From CAVVFX01 sp963747535 (GTDB taxonomy: Bacteria; Acidobacteriota; Terriglobia; Bryobacterales; Bryobacteraceae): a stretch of DNA of 64,000 bases. Position 1 is the stretch's first letter; the number at the start of each line of letters is the position of its first letter. Positions 55,946-64,000 of this stretch are shown here, piece after piece. The notes under the pieces were generated by a model. It saw nothing but the letters and a program-made list of their open reading frames with translations, was not told the origin of the DNA and ran no database searches. The DNA is taken from contig CAVVFX010000003.1 in assembly GCA_963747535.1 (NCBI GenBank), positions 310,001-374,000 on the forward strand, written 5' to 3'. Position numbers and translations under genes: made by a program.

Positions 55946-56097
55946 AAAATCGGCCGGCCTCCTCCCGTACGGCGGACCATCGTTTTTTGTGGTCCGCCCG
56001 GCTGCGGAGCAGCCGTCTCGGCTTTGGCCTTTCACTAGATTAGAAGCGATAAAAACCATTTTTGATCCTCCATGTTGTAATCCTGTCTGGTTTGTGA

Positions 56098-56119
56098 TAT
56101 CTAGTTATATAACTAGATA
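56098..56119. promoter_or_regulatory. Perfect 22-bp palindrome, operator candidate
   Basis: The half-site TATCTAGTTAT is followed directly by its reverse complement, giving a perfect 22-base palindrome. It ends 19 bases before the ORF A start codon and would overlap a promoter or leader. As ORF A encodes an AbrB-like DNA-binding domain, autoregulation is a natural idea. It is also AT-rich in a GC-rich region. Confidence 0.6.
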
Positions 56120-56138
56120 CACGAAAGGATCTATCAAC

Positions 56139-56426
56139 ATGGGGTTTCCCACCAAAGTCCAACTCATCAAACGCAAAACCAGTGAACAGTGGTATATCAA
56201 CTTCCCCTCCGCCATCGCTCAGGCCATGGAGTTCTCCCGCGGCGAGACCGTAGAGTGGCTCATTGAGGACAAGAGCCTTCTGGCCCTGCGTCGCCCGGAG
56301 GCCCCACCTCCGACTTTAAAAAAAACTCGGCCGGCATCCTCCCCCAGTTCTGGAGACTCTGGAACGGATGTTTCTCCGCCTTCGGCCAGTGCCGCGTCGC
56401 CGAACGCGCGCAAAACCTCGCCCTAA
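56139..56426 (+). CDS. IS ORF A: SpoVT/AbrB-like small protein
   Basis: A 95-residue protein (MGFPTKVQLIKRKTSEQWYI, NFPSAIAQAMEFSRGETVEW, LIEDKSLLALRR). The first ~55 residues fit a swapped-hairpin AbrB/MazE-like DNA-binding domain. The rest after the T-L-K-K codons is Pro/Ser-rich and likely only a by-product of the un-shifted frame. At 56315-56325 lies the slippery run TTTAAAAAAAA; -1 slippage there continues into the transposase. AGGATCTATCAAC precedes the ATG. So this gene probably makes a short regulator and, by frameshifting, a fusion. Confidence 0.75.
   Translation: MGFPTKVQLIKRKTSEQWYINFPSAIAQAMEFSRGETVEWLIEDKSLLALRRPEAPPPTLKKTRPASSPSSGDSGTDVSPPSASAASPNARKTSP
56315..56325 (+). promoter_or_regulatory. 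Programmed -1 ribosomal frameshift site
   Basis: TTTAAAAAAAA contains two overlapping heptamers of the X-XXY-YYZ type in the ORF A frame: T-TTA-AAA and A-AAA-AAA. A -1 slip puts the ribosome in the ORF B frame (DFKKNSAGILPQFWRLWNGC...), which is open to the end of the transposase. Such sites control transposase fusion in IS1, IS3 and others. A downstream stimulatory structure was not identified. Confidence 0.7.
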
Positions 56427-57769
56427 GCTCGCTTCTCTGTCTCGGACGCCATTCCATCACTGGCCTGCTCACCACTTCCGGCTCCCAGTTTCGAGACTGG
56501 ACCGCCGCTTATCGCCTCTTCTCGAAGGATCGAATTCCCATGCCTGAAATCTTTTCTGTCGTCCGTCACGCCGTCGCCGCCCAGTTGCCCGCAGGCGCGC
56601 CCTTTCGCGCGGTTCTCGACGATACCCTGCTGCGCCGCTCCGGCCTCCATACCCCAGGCGTCGGTTGGCGGCGCGATCCGCTCGGGCCACGCTTCCAGAC
56701 CAACTTCGTACGCGCCCAGCGCTTCCAGCAAGTCTCCGCCATCATGCCCGGACAAGAGGGGGCCTTCCGTGCCGTCCCTATTACCTTTCTTCATGTGCCC
56801 ACGCCGGCCAAGCCAAAATCCAAGGCTACTGAGAAAGAGTTGGCGCAATACCGTCTGGACGTACGCAATTTCCGCCTCAGTGTGCGCGCCGCCCACCAAA
56901 TGATTCAACTCCGGGATGCCCTCGATCACGATCCCAACACCAAAGGCCGCCTCTTAATGCTTGCCTTCGACGGTGGCTACACCAATTCCACCGTCCTCAA
57001 AAAGATCCCCCCTCACACGGTTTGTATTGGTCGTATTCGCAAGGACGCCAACCTGTGCTTTACTCCCGATCCCGCCCTTAGGCAAACGCGCGGCCGCCGA
57101 TTATGCTACGGTGCGCCAGCTCCCACCCCCGAGCAACTCCGCACCGACGAGTCCGAACCCTGGCAAACCATGACCTTCCACCACCGCGGTCTGACTCATG
57201 CGCTGAGCTATAAGTGTCGCCAGAATATAATGTGGCGCGCCGCGGGTGCCGGGCAGACTCTACAACTAGTCGTCATCAAACCGCTGGCCTACCGCAACCG
57301 CAAAGGCGGGAGGCTGCAATACCGCGATCCTGCATACCTGATCTGCACGGACTCGACGCTGGACGTGCGCCAGGTGATTGAAGCTTACTTCCAGCGATGG
57401 GACGTTGAGGTGAATTTTCGCGAAGAGAAAACCCTGTTGGGCGTGGGGCAGGCGCAGGTTCGGACAGCGGCATCGGTCGAATCGGTCCCCGCCCTTACCG
57501 TAGCCGCTTATGGCATGTTGCTGGTGTCGGCTCAGCAAGCCTTCGGAAACTCTGGCGCCGATCTGTTGCCACAACCCAGTTGGGCTGCCAGCTCTCAAGG
57601 CCCGCGTACCTCAACTCAACAACTGCTTCATCAGCTCCGCGCCGAAGTCTGGGCGCGAGGCCTTCGCATTGAAAGTTTCTCCGGCTTCGCCACCAAGCTG
57701 ACAGCCGACACGAAGCCGGAGAAATGCAATTTCCCCCTCGCATCTGCTGTCTGCTACGCAAATGGCTGA
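56315..57769 (+). CDS. IS ORF B: DDE transposase (made as ORF A-B fusion)
   Basis: The frame begins in the slippery run and gives about 484 residues; a fusion with ORF A from 56139 would have about 543. After the AbrB-like part, LPQFWRLWNGCFSAFGQCRV and LLTTSGSQFRDWTAAYRLFS lead to the catalytic core: FRAVLDDTLLRRSGLHTPGV (first Asp), RLLMLAFDGGYTNSTVLKKI (second Asp), and AYFQRWDVEVNFREEKTLLG (Glu). These fit the IS701/DDE_5 type. An internal ATG at 56540 could start a shorter protein lacking the N-terminal part. Intact. Confidence 0.85.
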   Translation, partial: FKKNSAGILPQFWRLWNGCFSAFGQCRVAERAQNLALSSLLCLGRHSITGLLTTSGSQFRDWTAAYRLFSKDRIPMPEIFSVVRHAVAAQLPAGAPFRAVLDDTLLRRSGLHTPGVGWRRDPLGPRFQTNFVRAQRFQQVSAIMPGQEGAFRAVPITFLHVPTPAKPKSKATEKELAQYRLDVRNFRLSVRAAHQMIQLRDALDHDPNTKGRLLMLAFDGGYTNSTVLKKIPPHTVCIGRIRKDANLCFTPDPALRQTRGRRLCYGAPAPTPEQLRTDESEPWQTMTFHHRGLTHALSYKCRQNIMWRAAGAGQTLQLVVIKPLAYRNRKGGRLQYRDPAYLICTDSTLDVRQVIEAYFQRWDVEVNFREEKTLLGVGQAQVRTAASVESVPALTVAAYGMLLVSAQQAFGNSGADLLPQPSWAASSQGPRTSTQQLLHQLRAEVWARGLRIESFSGFATKLTADTKPEKCNFPLASAVCYANG

Positions 57770-57983
57770 AATCAAAAAGGCCAAAGTCCAGCCGGCTGCG
57801 GAGCAGCCGTCCTGGCCTGCGGATTTGGATCCGCTGCCGAGGGGTCTTCTGCCACAGACTGCTGGTGGCTTCCACGCCGTCCAGAGACGTTCCCAACCGA
57901 GTCGGACTCTGACCTTGCGGGCTGGCGCACCGTCTTGCGTGTGTCTGAAGTACAATGCAGGAGTTTCCGGAAAGGGACCCCGC

Positions 57984-59555
57984 ATGATCATCCCGCTGAC
58001 GCCGATTCGCTGTCTGTACCGCGCCTTTGATCTCTACGCCGGAAAAGAAGCCCTCGTTTGTGGCGTCAGACGCTTCACTTACGGCCAGTTCGCCGAACGG
58101 TGCGAACGTCTCGCCGCGGCGCTTGCAGAACACGGCATTGAGACCGGCGATCGCGTTGCCTATCTCAGCTTTAACACCCACAAACTCCTCGAAGGCTACT
58201 ACGGCGTCGTGATGGCGAAGGCGATCGTCATGCCCCTCAACGTCCGGCTTACGCCGGTCGAACTGATTAACATTCTCCACCACTCCGGCGCCCGGATGCT
58301 GCTTTACGAAAATGATTTTGCGCCGCTCGCAGCCGAGATCCAGAAGTGTTGCCCGGGAATTGAGAAACTGGTGGGTCTTGACGACGGGGAGTACGAGACG
58401 CTGCTCGACCGCGCCGCACCCAAGCCTGTCGACTTCCTTTCGGTTGACGAAAACTCCATCGCCGAACTCTTCTATACCAGCGGCAGCACCGGCACGCCGA
58501 AGGGAGTGATGCTTTCCCACCGGACGCTGTACCTGCATGCCCTTTCCGTCTTCGCTACGTTCATCAAAAGCGATACCGGCGTCGAGTTGCATACCATCCC
58601 GCTATTCCACGCCAACGGTTGGGGACGGCCCCAGTCGTCTACCATGGCTGGCCTCAAGCAGGTTATGGTGCGTCGCTTCGAACCCTCCGCCGTGATGAAA
58701 CTGATCCAGGACGAGCGCGCTACCTCTATGTCTCTGGTCCCGACCATGGCCAATGCGCTGCTCAATTGCCCTGACCTCGGCAAGTACGATACCTCCAGCC
58801 TCAAGGAGATTCACGTCGGCGGCGCGGCCTCTTCTCCCGAACTGATTGCGGCTCTGGAGCGCGCGTTCAAGTGCGTTACCGAGGCCGGGTATGGTCTCAC
58901 CGAAACCAGCCCCGTGGCCACCGATGCACGCCCTAAATCGACCGTCGTGTACGCGAACGAAGCCGATCGCTACCGGCGCCAGTCGATGGCCGGTTGGCCG
59001 ATGCCCGGATGCGAGATTCGCGTGGTCGACACGAATATGCAGGATGTTCTGCGCGACGGTGTCAGCACCGGCGAAGTGGTGATCCGCGGCGACAATGTCA
59101 TGGACGGCTATTACCAGGAACCGCAAGCCACCGCGGCGGTGATGTCCGGCGCGTGGTTCCACTCGGGAGACATGGCCGTCTGGGACGAGCATGGCTACAT
59201 CCACATCGTCGACCGCAAAAAGGACATCATCATCAGCGGCGGCGAAAACATTTCCTCTATCGAGGTTGAGAAGGTCATCTCCGCTCACGAAGCGGTGCTC
59301 GAAAATTGCGTGGTCGCGGCCCCGGATGCGAAGTGGGGCGAAGTGCCCGTGGCCTTCGTGGTGCTGAAGGAGGGAGCATCGCTCGATGAAGCCGCGCTCG
59401 TCGCGTATCTGCAACAGCGGCTGGGCAAGTTCAAAATTCCACACGCATTTCATTTCCGGTCGGAGCCACTGCCCAAGACGGGTACGGGCAAGATTCTGAA
59501 ACGGGAGTTACGCGAGCAATTCTGGCAGGGAAAGGAGAAGAGGGTACAAGGATGA
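57984..59555 (+). CDS. Fatty acyl-CoA ligase (AMP-forming)
   Basis: A 523-residue ANL-superfamily enzyme. Motifs: the P-loop-like IAELFYTSGSTGTPKGVMLS (A3), TEAGYGLTETSPVATDAR (A5), WFHSGDMAVWDEHGYIHIVD (A7-like), RKKDIIISGGENISSIEVEK (A8) and the catalytic Lys in LPKTGTGKILKREL (A10). It activates a fatty or aryl acid with ATP and CoA in the cytoplasm. ATG 57984 chosen as it gives the natural N-terminus (MIIPLTPIRCLYRAF); an upstream in-frame start lies inside the IS. Its stop overlaps the start of the next gene (ATGA). Confidence 0.93.
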   Translation: MIIPLTPIRCLYRAFDLYAGKEALVCGVRRFTYGQFAERCERLAAALAEHGIETGDRVAYLSFNTHKLLEGYYGVVMAKAIVMPLNVRLTPVELINILHHSGARMLLYENDFAPLAAEIQKCCPGIEKLVGLDDGEYETLLDRAAPKPVDFLSVDENSIAELFYTSGSTGTPKGVMLSHRTLYLHALSVFATFIKSDTGVELHTIPLFHANGWGRPQSSTMAGLKQVMVRRFEPSAVMKLIQDERATSMSLVPTMANALLNCPDLGKYDTSSLKEIHVGGAASSPELIAALERAFKCVTEAGYGLTETSPVATDARPKSTVVYANEADRYRRQSMAGWPMPGCEIRVVDTNMQDVLRDGVSTGEVVIRGDNVMDGYYQEPQATAAVMSGAWFHSGDMAVWDEHGYIHIVDRKKDIIISGGENISSIEVEKVISAHEAVLENCVVAAPDAKWGEVPVAFVVLKEGASLDEAALVAYLQQRLGKFKIPHAFHFRSEPLPKTGTGKILKRELREQFWQGKEKRVQG

Positions 59556-62389
59556 AGCGGAATCGTCTGCTTTCCTTCGTCGCCATCGGCGTGGTGGCGC
59601 TGGCTGTGGGATGGCATCGGGGTTTGCTGTTTTCGCAAGCCGGAGGGGATGCCGCCGTCGATGTGGACAACACCGTCCGCACCGTTCGCATACGCTTCGG
59701 CGTCAACGACAAGGAGCCGGGTAAGTGGGATGGCTCGGCCAGCGTGACCGCCGGATCGATTCTCCGCATTCGCAACTGGCATCCGCGGCCAGGTGATCGC
59801 GTCGACAACAGCGGGTGGTCGCTCGCGACGCGCAAGGGTCCGCTGTTTGTCCTGCGTCCCTGGGATGAAATGCCCCTCCACGAACCGCAGGCGCCCATTT
59901 TGATCCCCGGCGTTCTCATCGACGTCAAAGGCAGTGCAGGCACCCGGCTGACCATCAAGACCGCACGGGGCAACGTGACGGTAATGCCATTCTCGGCCAA
60001 GCCTACAACCACCGCTAACATTGCCGTCGACGTGGTTCCCACACCGCTCGAACTTTCGACCAGCGACTATCAGAACGACTTTCCAACCATCACGCGAGGT
60101 GCGGGCCGCGAGATGTGGATGAGTTGGCTCGCCTGGGATCCCGCCGGCGATCGTATCTATGTCCGGCGTTTCGACGGCACTCGCTGGCTCCCGCGCATGA
60201 GCCTGCTGGATACGCCGGGCGACGTCTTCATCGTCAAACTGGGACGCGATAAGAAAAATGGCATGTGGGCCATCTGGTCGCAGCAAAAGGATGGCAACTT
60301 CGATTTGTATGGAAGCCGTTATGACGGCAAGGCCTGGGGCGCGCAGGAAAGATTGAGCAGCGCTCCGCAGCCCGACATCTACCACGATGTAACGACGGAT
60401 TCGGACGGCAACCTGTGGGTCGTGTGGCAGGGCTTTCGTAATGGGAAGTCCGATATCTTCGCGCGTCGCTATGATGGCGAAAAGTGGTCGGACGAAGAGA
60501 GGGTTTCCGATTCTCTGGCGAATGACTGGCAGCCCGCCATCGCCGCGGACGGCGTGGGTCACGTCTATGTCGCGTGGGACACCTATGACCAGGGTAACTA
60601 CGATGTGCGGATGCGCTCCTGGGCCAATGGACAATGGGGTGCGCCCATGGCGGTCGCATCCACTCCCCGCTTCGAAGCGCATGTCAGCCTCGCCTGCGAC
60701 AAAGAAAACCGGTTGTGGGCGGCGTGGAACGAAAGCGGCATGAACTGGGGGAAGGACACCGGCTTCTTGGTCAAGCAACAGGGCACGCGTCTGTACCAAT
60801 GGCGCACCATGAACGTGGCCGTCTGGGACGGATCCAGATGGTCCACGCCGCTTGCCGATGTGAATACTTCGCTGCCCGCGGACATGGCCGGTTACGACTT
60901 GCAAAGTTATAACGATTTCCCCACCCTGCAGCGCGCCGCCGACGGACGCATGTGGCTGTTCTTCCGCCATCGCACCCTGCGCATCCGGAACACGCCCAGC
61001 GACACACCGGCGCACCGGGCCGGTTGGGAGATCTTCGGCACGGCGTATGAAGGCAAGTCATGGAGCGAGCCGTTGCAGCTTCCCGTCAGCGTCGATCGTA
61101 TGGATACGAAGGGAGGTTTCGCCAGCGACGCGGAGGGCAATATATGGGCCGCATGGGCGACCGATAATCGGGACTTCGAAGAATTTCTGTTCCAACATAC
61201 GGACGTATATGCGGGCAGGATCCCCGCTGGCCGTCCCGCTTCCCGTGCCGCACCCGATGCAGCGCTGGCTCCGCGCCAGTTCGAGAAGCTGCAGTCCACG
61301 CAGATGGATCCGGATGAGCGCCACAACCTGGCAGCGATCCACGGCTACGAGATCCGCAACGACGGCAAGACTTATCACATTTATCGCGGCGACACCCACC
61401 GCCACTCGGAGTTCTCCATGGACGGCAACAACGACGGTTCGCTGAATCAGAGCTACCGCTATGCCATCGACGCGGCCCAACTCGACTTTCTGGCGCACAC
61501 CGATCACAACGGCGATGGAGGTCCCGACGTGCCTTACATCAACTGGCTGCTGCAACAGATGTCGGACCTGATGAACCTGCCCGGCACGTTCACGCCCTTC
61601 TACTCGTATGAACGTAGTGTCGTGTACCCGAATGGCCATCGCAACATTCTGTTTGCCCAGCGCGGTGTGCCGACCCTGCCGATTCTGGAGTCGGAACAGC
61701 AGGGCCAGACGGGCGCGGCGGCGCTGTATGAGTATTTGAAGAAATACCACGGTATCGCTATTCCGCACACCTCGGCGACTGGCATGGGGACGGACTGGCG
61801 CGATAACAACCAGCAACTGGAACCGCTGGTGGAGATTTATCAGGGCGACCGCGTGTCGGCCGAATACGAAGGCGCACCGAAGGCGGCATACGAGGGCAAC
61901 CCGGCGTCGCAGCCTGGTGGCTTCAAACCCAAAGGCTATGTCTGGAACGCCTGGGCCAAGGGCTACAAGCTCGGAACCCAAGCGGCGTCGGATCATCTTT
62001 CGACGCACATCTCCTACGCGTGCACAATTTCTCCGGACGGGACGCGCGCGGGCTTGCTTGATGCCATGCGGGCGCGGCACTCGTACGGGGCGACTGATAA
62101 TATCGTGCTGGATTACCGGCTGGTGACGCAGTCCGGGAAGGAATATCTGCAAGGCGACATCGTGCCTTCACCAGGTCCGTTCAAGCTCACGGTGCACGTG
62201 ACCGGCACGCAGCCAATCCGTCAGATCGATATCGTGTGCAACAACAAGTTCGTGTTTACCCAGGCGCCGTTGCAGCGCGACGTCAGCCTGACCTTCACTA
62301 ACACGGAGCAGGGTGCGAGATATTACTACGTCAGGGTGATCCAGGTGGACGACAATATGGCGTGGTCGTCGCCGATCTGGGTACAATAA
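59552..62389 (+). CDS. Secreted beta-propeller plus PHP-like domain protein
   Basis: A 945-residue protein with a signal anchor (SFVAIGVVALAVGWHRGLLF). Residues about 155-550 form a sialidase-like propeller with repeated Asp/Trp blades (GNLWVVWQGFRNGKSDIFAR, GHVYVAWDTYDQGNYDVRMR, GNIWAAWATDNRDFEEFLFQ). From about 600 a metal-dependent PHP-like hydrolase domain starts at YRGDTHRHSEFSMDGNNDGS and continues FLAHTDHNGDGGPDVPY, HGIAIPHTSATGMGTDW and ASDHLSTHISYA. It may cleave phosphate or amide bonds extracellularly. The start overlaps the acyl-CoA ligase stop, hinting at co-expression with no obvious shared pathway. Confidence 0.8.
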   Translation: MKRNRLLSFVAIGVVALAVGWHRGLLFSQAGGDAAVDVDNTVRTVRIRFGVNDKEPGKWDGSASVTAGSILRIRNWHPRPGDRVDNSGWSLATRKGPLFVLRPWDEMPLHEPQAPILIPGVLIDVKGSAGTRLTIKTARGNVTVMPFSAKPTTTANIAVDVVPTPLELSTSDYQNDFPTITRGAGREMWMSWLAWDPAGDRIYVRRFDGTRWLPRMSLLDTPGDVFIVKLGRDKKNGMWAIWSQQKDGNFDLYGSRYDGKAWGAQERLSSAPQPDIYHDVTTDSDGNLWVVWQGFRNGKSDIFARRYDGEKWSDEERVSDSLANDWQPAIAADGVGHVYVAWDTYDQGNYDVRMRSWANGQWGAPMAVASTPRFEAHVSLACDKENRLWAAWNESGMNWGKDTGFLVKQQGTRLYQWRTMNVAVWDGSRWSTPLADVNTSLPADMAGYDLQSYNDFPTLQRAADGRMWLFFRHRTLRIRNTPSDTPAHRAGWEIFGTAYEGKSWSEPLQLPVSVDRMDTKGGFASDAEGNIWAAWATDNRDFEEFLFQHTDVYAGRIPAGRPASRAAPDAALAPRQFEKLQSTQMDPDERHNLAAIHGYEIRNDGKTYHIYRGDTHRHSEFSMDGNNDGSLNQSYRYAIDAAQLDFLAHTDHNGDGGPDVPYINWLLQQMSDLMNLPGTFTPFYSYERSVVYPNGHRNILFAQRGVPTLPILESEQQGQTGAAALYEYLKKYHGIAIPHTSATGMGTDWRDNNQQLEPLVEIYQGDRVSAEYEGAPKAAYEGNPASQPGGFKPKGYVWNAWAKGYKLGTQAASDHLSTHISYACTISPDGTRAGLLDAMRARHSYGATDNIVLDYRLVTQSGKEYLQGDIVPSPGPFKLTVHVTGTQPIRQIDIVCNNKFVFTQAPLQRDVSLTFTNTEQGARYYYVRVIQVDDNMAWSSPIWVQ

Positions 62390-62510
62390 CCAACGACCAT
62401 CCACGGACCTTGGCCATTTTTTGAATCTTCTCGGCCCGCGAAGAATTCGGTGGAGTAGGCCCTTGGCCTGCTACGGCACTGGACCACGGCCACGACGAAC
62501 GGGATTCCGT

Positions 62511-63750
62511 TCAAAGGACCGGATCACTCGGTTGAGCTCCTCGCTGGCTGGGTGCTACGACGACCTCTACGCCACCGTTGAGAATCGATTGCCGTGCGGC
62601 TTCGAGCAGGCGCTCGTTATACGAGCTGTTGGCCGGGGTCGCCAGGATTCCTTGCAGATCGAGTTCGCGCAGCATCGCTTGTCGCCTGGTCAGATCGGGC
62701 TCCGCCGCGACACGCATGCAACTCGTGAGGATGAACTCGACTGAGCGATAACCGTACCCTACCGGCGTGAGTCCCGGCCCGCCCAGGTCGACGTATTGAA
62801 AGTAGTCCGGACTCGGCTCGGCGTAGACCGTCGATCCCGGATCGCCCGACGCGCGCGTATACGAATACTTCAGCCCGCGGTATTGATCGGAGTGGTCGAG
62901 CAGCGCTCCATTGTCCGCACCTTTGCAGTGCATCGTCAGGCCCTGCGTATTGGGCCCCGGCGCGGCATCGGGAAACGAGAGAATTCTGGACGTTGAGCGC
63001 TGCACCGTTGTTCCAGATGACCCGCGCGTCGGTCCAAAGGTAGCCCTCGTTGCCGTTGGGATACCGGTCCCGAATGCCGTACACGCTCACGGCCACAGGT
63101 TCGAGACCGGTGATGAACGCGACCAGATCGACGTAATGGCAGCCGATGTAAGCGAACGCATCCGAGTTTTCCGTGGTGCACCAATTCTGAAAGTTGGAGT
63201 GCCGGTAGTACCACTTCTCCATGAGGCTGGCGGTGCCCAGGCGAAAGTCCCCGAAGAGTCCGGCGCGATATTTGCGGCGGGCCATCAGGCTGCGGTCGTC
63301 GAAGCGTTTGTGGTACTCGATCCCGACCAGAAGACCCCGATCGTACGCGACCGCTTCGATCTCCTTCGCCTGGCTGTAACGCAGCACCAGCGGCTTGACG
63401 CAACAGACATGCTGATCGTGTTCGAGCGCCGTCATCACCACGTCGAAGTGCAACTGATCGGGTACGGCGACAATCACAATGTTGCCGCGCGGCAGGCTGG
63501 CGATGGCTTCGCGGAAGAGCTCGGGCTGAGGTGGTCCGTCATGGGATGGCCACCATTTGAAAGACTCACCCGGGAAAGCTTGACGGAGCGTCGCCGATCC
63601 CGACAACGCCGATAGAGTTGCATATCGGGATGCGCTGACCGCTACCTTTCCGATCCGCCCATTACGCTGCATATGCCAGACCGTCGGCAGGAGTTGATCG
63701 TGCGTGATCATGCCTCCGCCGACTATGAGGACGGACTTCAGATTGTCCAT
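62511..63750 (-). pseudogene. Gfo/Idh/MocA oxidoreductase, frameshifted
   Basis: From ATG 63750 the frame encodes a Gfo/Idh-type protein: LKSVLIVGGGMITHDQLLPT (Rossmann), NIVIVAVPDQLHFDVVMTAL, HVCCVKPLVLRYSQAKEIEA (the EKP position reads VKP), then SDAFAYIGCHYVDLVAFITG. After NNGAALNVQNS near 62985 the frame fails; one base over, LSFPDAAPGPNTQGLTMHCK and VDLGGPGLTPVGYGYRSVEF continue it down to 62511. A single base change separates the halves. Functional only if the frameshift is an error. The VKP replaces the usual Glu, so catalysis may have been altered. Confidence 0.8.
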
Positions 63751-63768
63751 TAGTCTGCCTTGAAGAAG

Positions 63769-63861
63769 AGGTAGTTGCAAAATGCAAGTCCAGTGTTTGC
63801 GTTGGTGGGGCAGGCGGTTTCGCCTCCCTCGACCGCTGGCGGCGGAATTTTGCAAGTACCT
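63769..63861. repeat. Small inverted-repeat element
   Basis: AGGTAGTTGCAAAAT at 63769-63783 and ATTTTGCAAGTACCT at 63847-63861 are inverted repeats (14 of 15 pair) around a 63-base centre containing GGCAGGCGG. The ends resemble those of the repeat at 13564-13658 (GTAC, then TTGCAA). It lies between two minus-strand genes. Confidence 0.6.
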
Positions 63862-63873
63862 CTGAAGTCTCTG

Positions 63874-64000
63874 TTACGCATGGCTTTTAAAGACCTCTTC
63901 CAACACTCCGAGGCTTTCACGCAGGGCCTCTTCGTTGATTACGAGCGGCGGGCAAATCTTGATCGTGCCTCCGCCAAAGCCCACCGGGCTAAACAGCAGC
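63874..64000 (-). CDS. Class-III aminotransferase, C-terminal end (5' outside window)
   Basis: The minus frame entering at the window end reads LLFSPVGFGGGTIKICPPLV, then INEEALRESLGVLEEVFKSH and A, followed by TAA. This is the typical C-terminus of class-III PLP aminotransferases such as 4-aminobutyrate or acetylornithine aminotransferase (KI-PPLVI-EE-L-E-L---). Only 41 residues are in the window, so the substrate cannot be told. Confidence 0.7.
   Translation of the reverse strand, partial: LLFSPVGFGGGTIKICPPLVINEEALRESLGVLEEVFKSHA

Larger units (their letters stand above)
55999..57809 (+). mobile_element. Complete IS with ORF A/ORF B and 34-bp terminal repeats
   Basis: 1811 bp. The ends are inverted repeats of 34 bases (55999-56032 and 57776-57809). 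The outer 17 bases of each are the hairpin CGGCTGCGGAGCAGCCG, the inner 17 end in CTTTGGCCTTT; 3 mismatches lie in the inner part, and the hairpin loops are opposite. Inside are an AbrB-like ORF A, a DDE transposase ORF B in the -1 frame, and a palindrome before ORF A. The exact ends and target duplication are not certain. The element sits between the DMFase-like gene and the acyl-CoA ligase. Confidence 0.75.

Noticed and set aside
59450..61015. 521-codon minus-strand frame opposite the propeller-PHP gene
   Set aside because: Antisense shadow; plus strand shows blade repeats and metal motifs.
1..64000. CRISPR array or cas genes
   Set aside because: No regularly spaced direct repeats and no Cas-like protein were found anywhere in the window.

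Overview
The window is about 64 kb of GC-rich, gene-dense DNA that looks like a chromosome segment of a soil Acidobacterium close to Bryobacterales/Solibacteraceae. The evidence is lineage-typical families: a TIGR03435-type secreted protein, a protein with the TIGR03437 domain, an ADOP-type (acidobacterial orphan) permease, a PadR regulator, secreted NHL-propeller proteins, and Gfo/Idh oxidoreductases with Tat-tagged DegT enzymes. No tRNA, rRNA or CRISPR array is visible. Housekeeping genes are few: thrS, htpG, exonuclease III (xth) and a fatty acyl-CoA ligase.

Layout. 0-4.2 kb: tail of a hypothetical protein, a DUF885 lipoprotein, a GAF/degenerate-GGDEF protein and a double cupin. 4.2-8.2 kb is a graveyard: frame-broken alkB, DUF3489 gene, cupin and ATP-dependent DNA ligase. 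An OsmC protein and an intact IS630-type element with TA flanks follow (8.3-10.2 kb). 11.2-13.3 kb is a coupled pair of secreted NHL propellers. 13.4-17 kb holds small genes (one a C2H2 zinc-finger protein) and remnants. Then come xth, an esterase and a 1772-residue DUF4062-STAND NTPase-WD40 protein (19.9-25.2 kb). 25.5-29.7 kb is a secreted sugar/lipid catabolism cluster (DegT, Gfo/Idh, ceramidase-like). htpG follows, then a broken ADOP permease, a TIGR03437 protein, and an amine oxidase split by a truncated IS. 40-43.6 kb: isochorismatase-like hydrolase and thrS. 44.3-46.4 kb: PadR, EF-hand and TIGR03435 genes. 47.3-48.3 kb: a di-heme cytochrome c. 48.9-52.8 kb: a two-gene operon of a TPR-CHAT protease and a DUF900-type alpha/beta hydrolase. 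53.4-55.8 kb: a large secreted DMFase-like protein. 56.0-57.8 kb: a complete IS with a predicted programmed -1 frameshift. 58-62.4 kb: an acyl-CoA ligase coupled to a propeller-PHP protein. The end holds a frame-broken Gfo/Idh gene and the tail of a class-III aminotransferase.

The most system-like units are the CHAT/hydrolase operon and the DUF4062-STAND-WD40 protein; both have the architecture of conflict or cell-suicide sensors, but a defence role is inference. The best-supported unusual mechanism is in the 56.0-57.8 kb IS. It has an AbrB-like ORF A, a perfect 22-bp palindrome just upstream of it, and a TTTAAAAAAAA slippery run joining ORF A to the transposase.

Many genes are broken by single-base frame changes (alkB, ligase, DUF3489, ADOP permease, Gfo/Idh and smaller fragments). 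Several also carry truncations or insertions, so real decay is likely, but base-level sequencing error cannot be excluded from this sequence alone. Small dispersed repeats with palindromic ends occur between genes.
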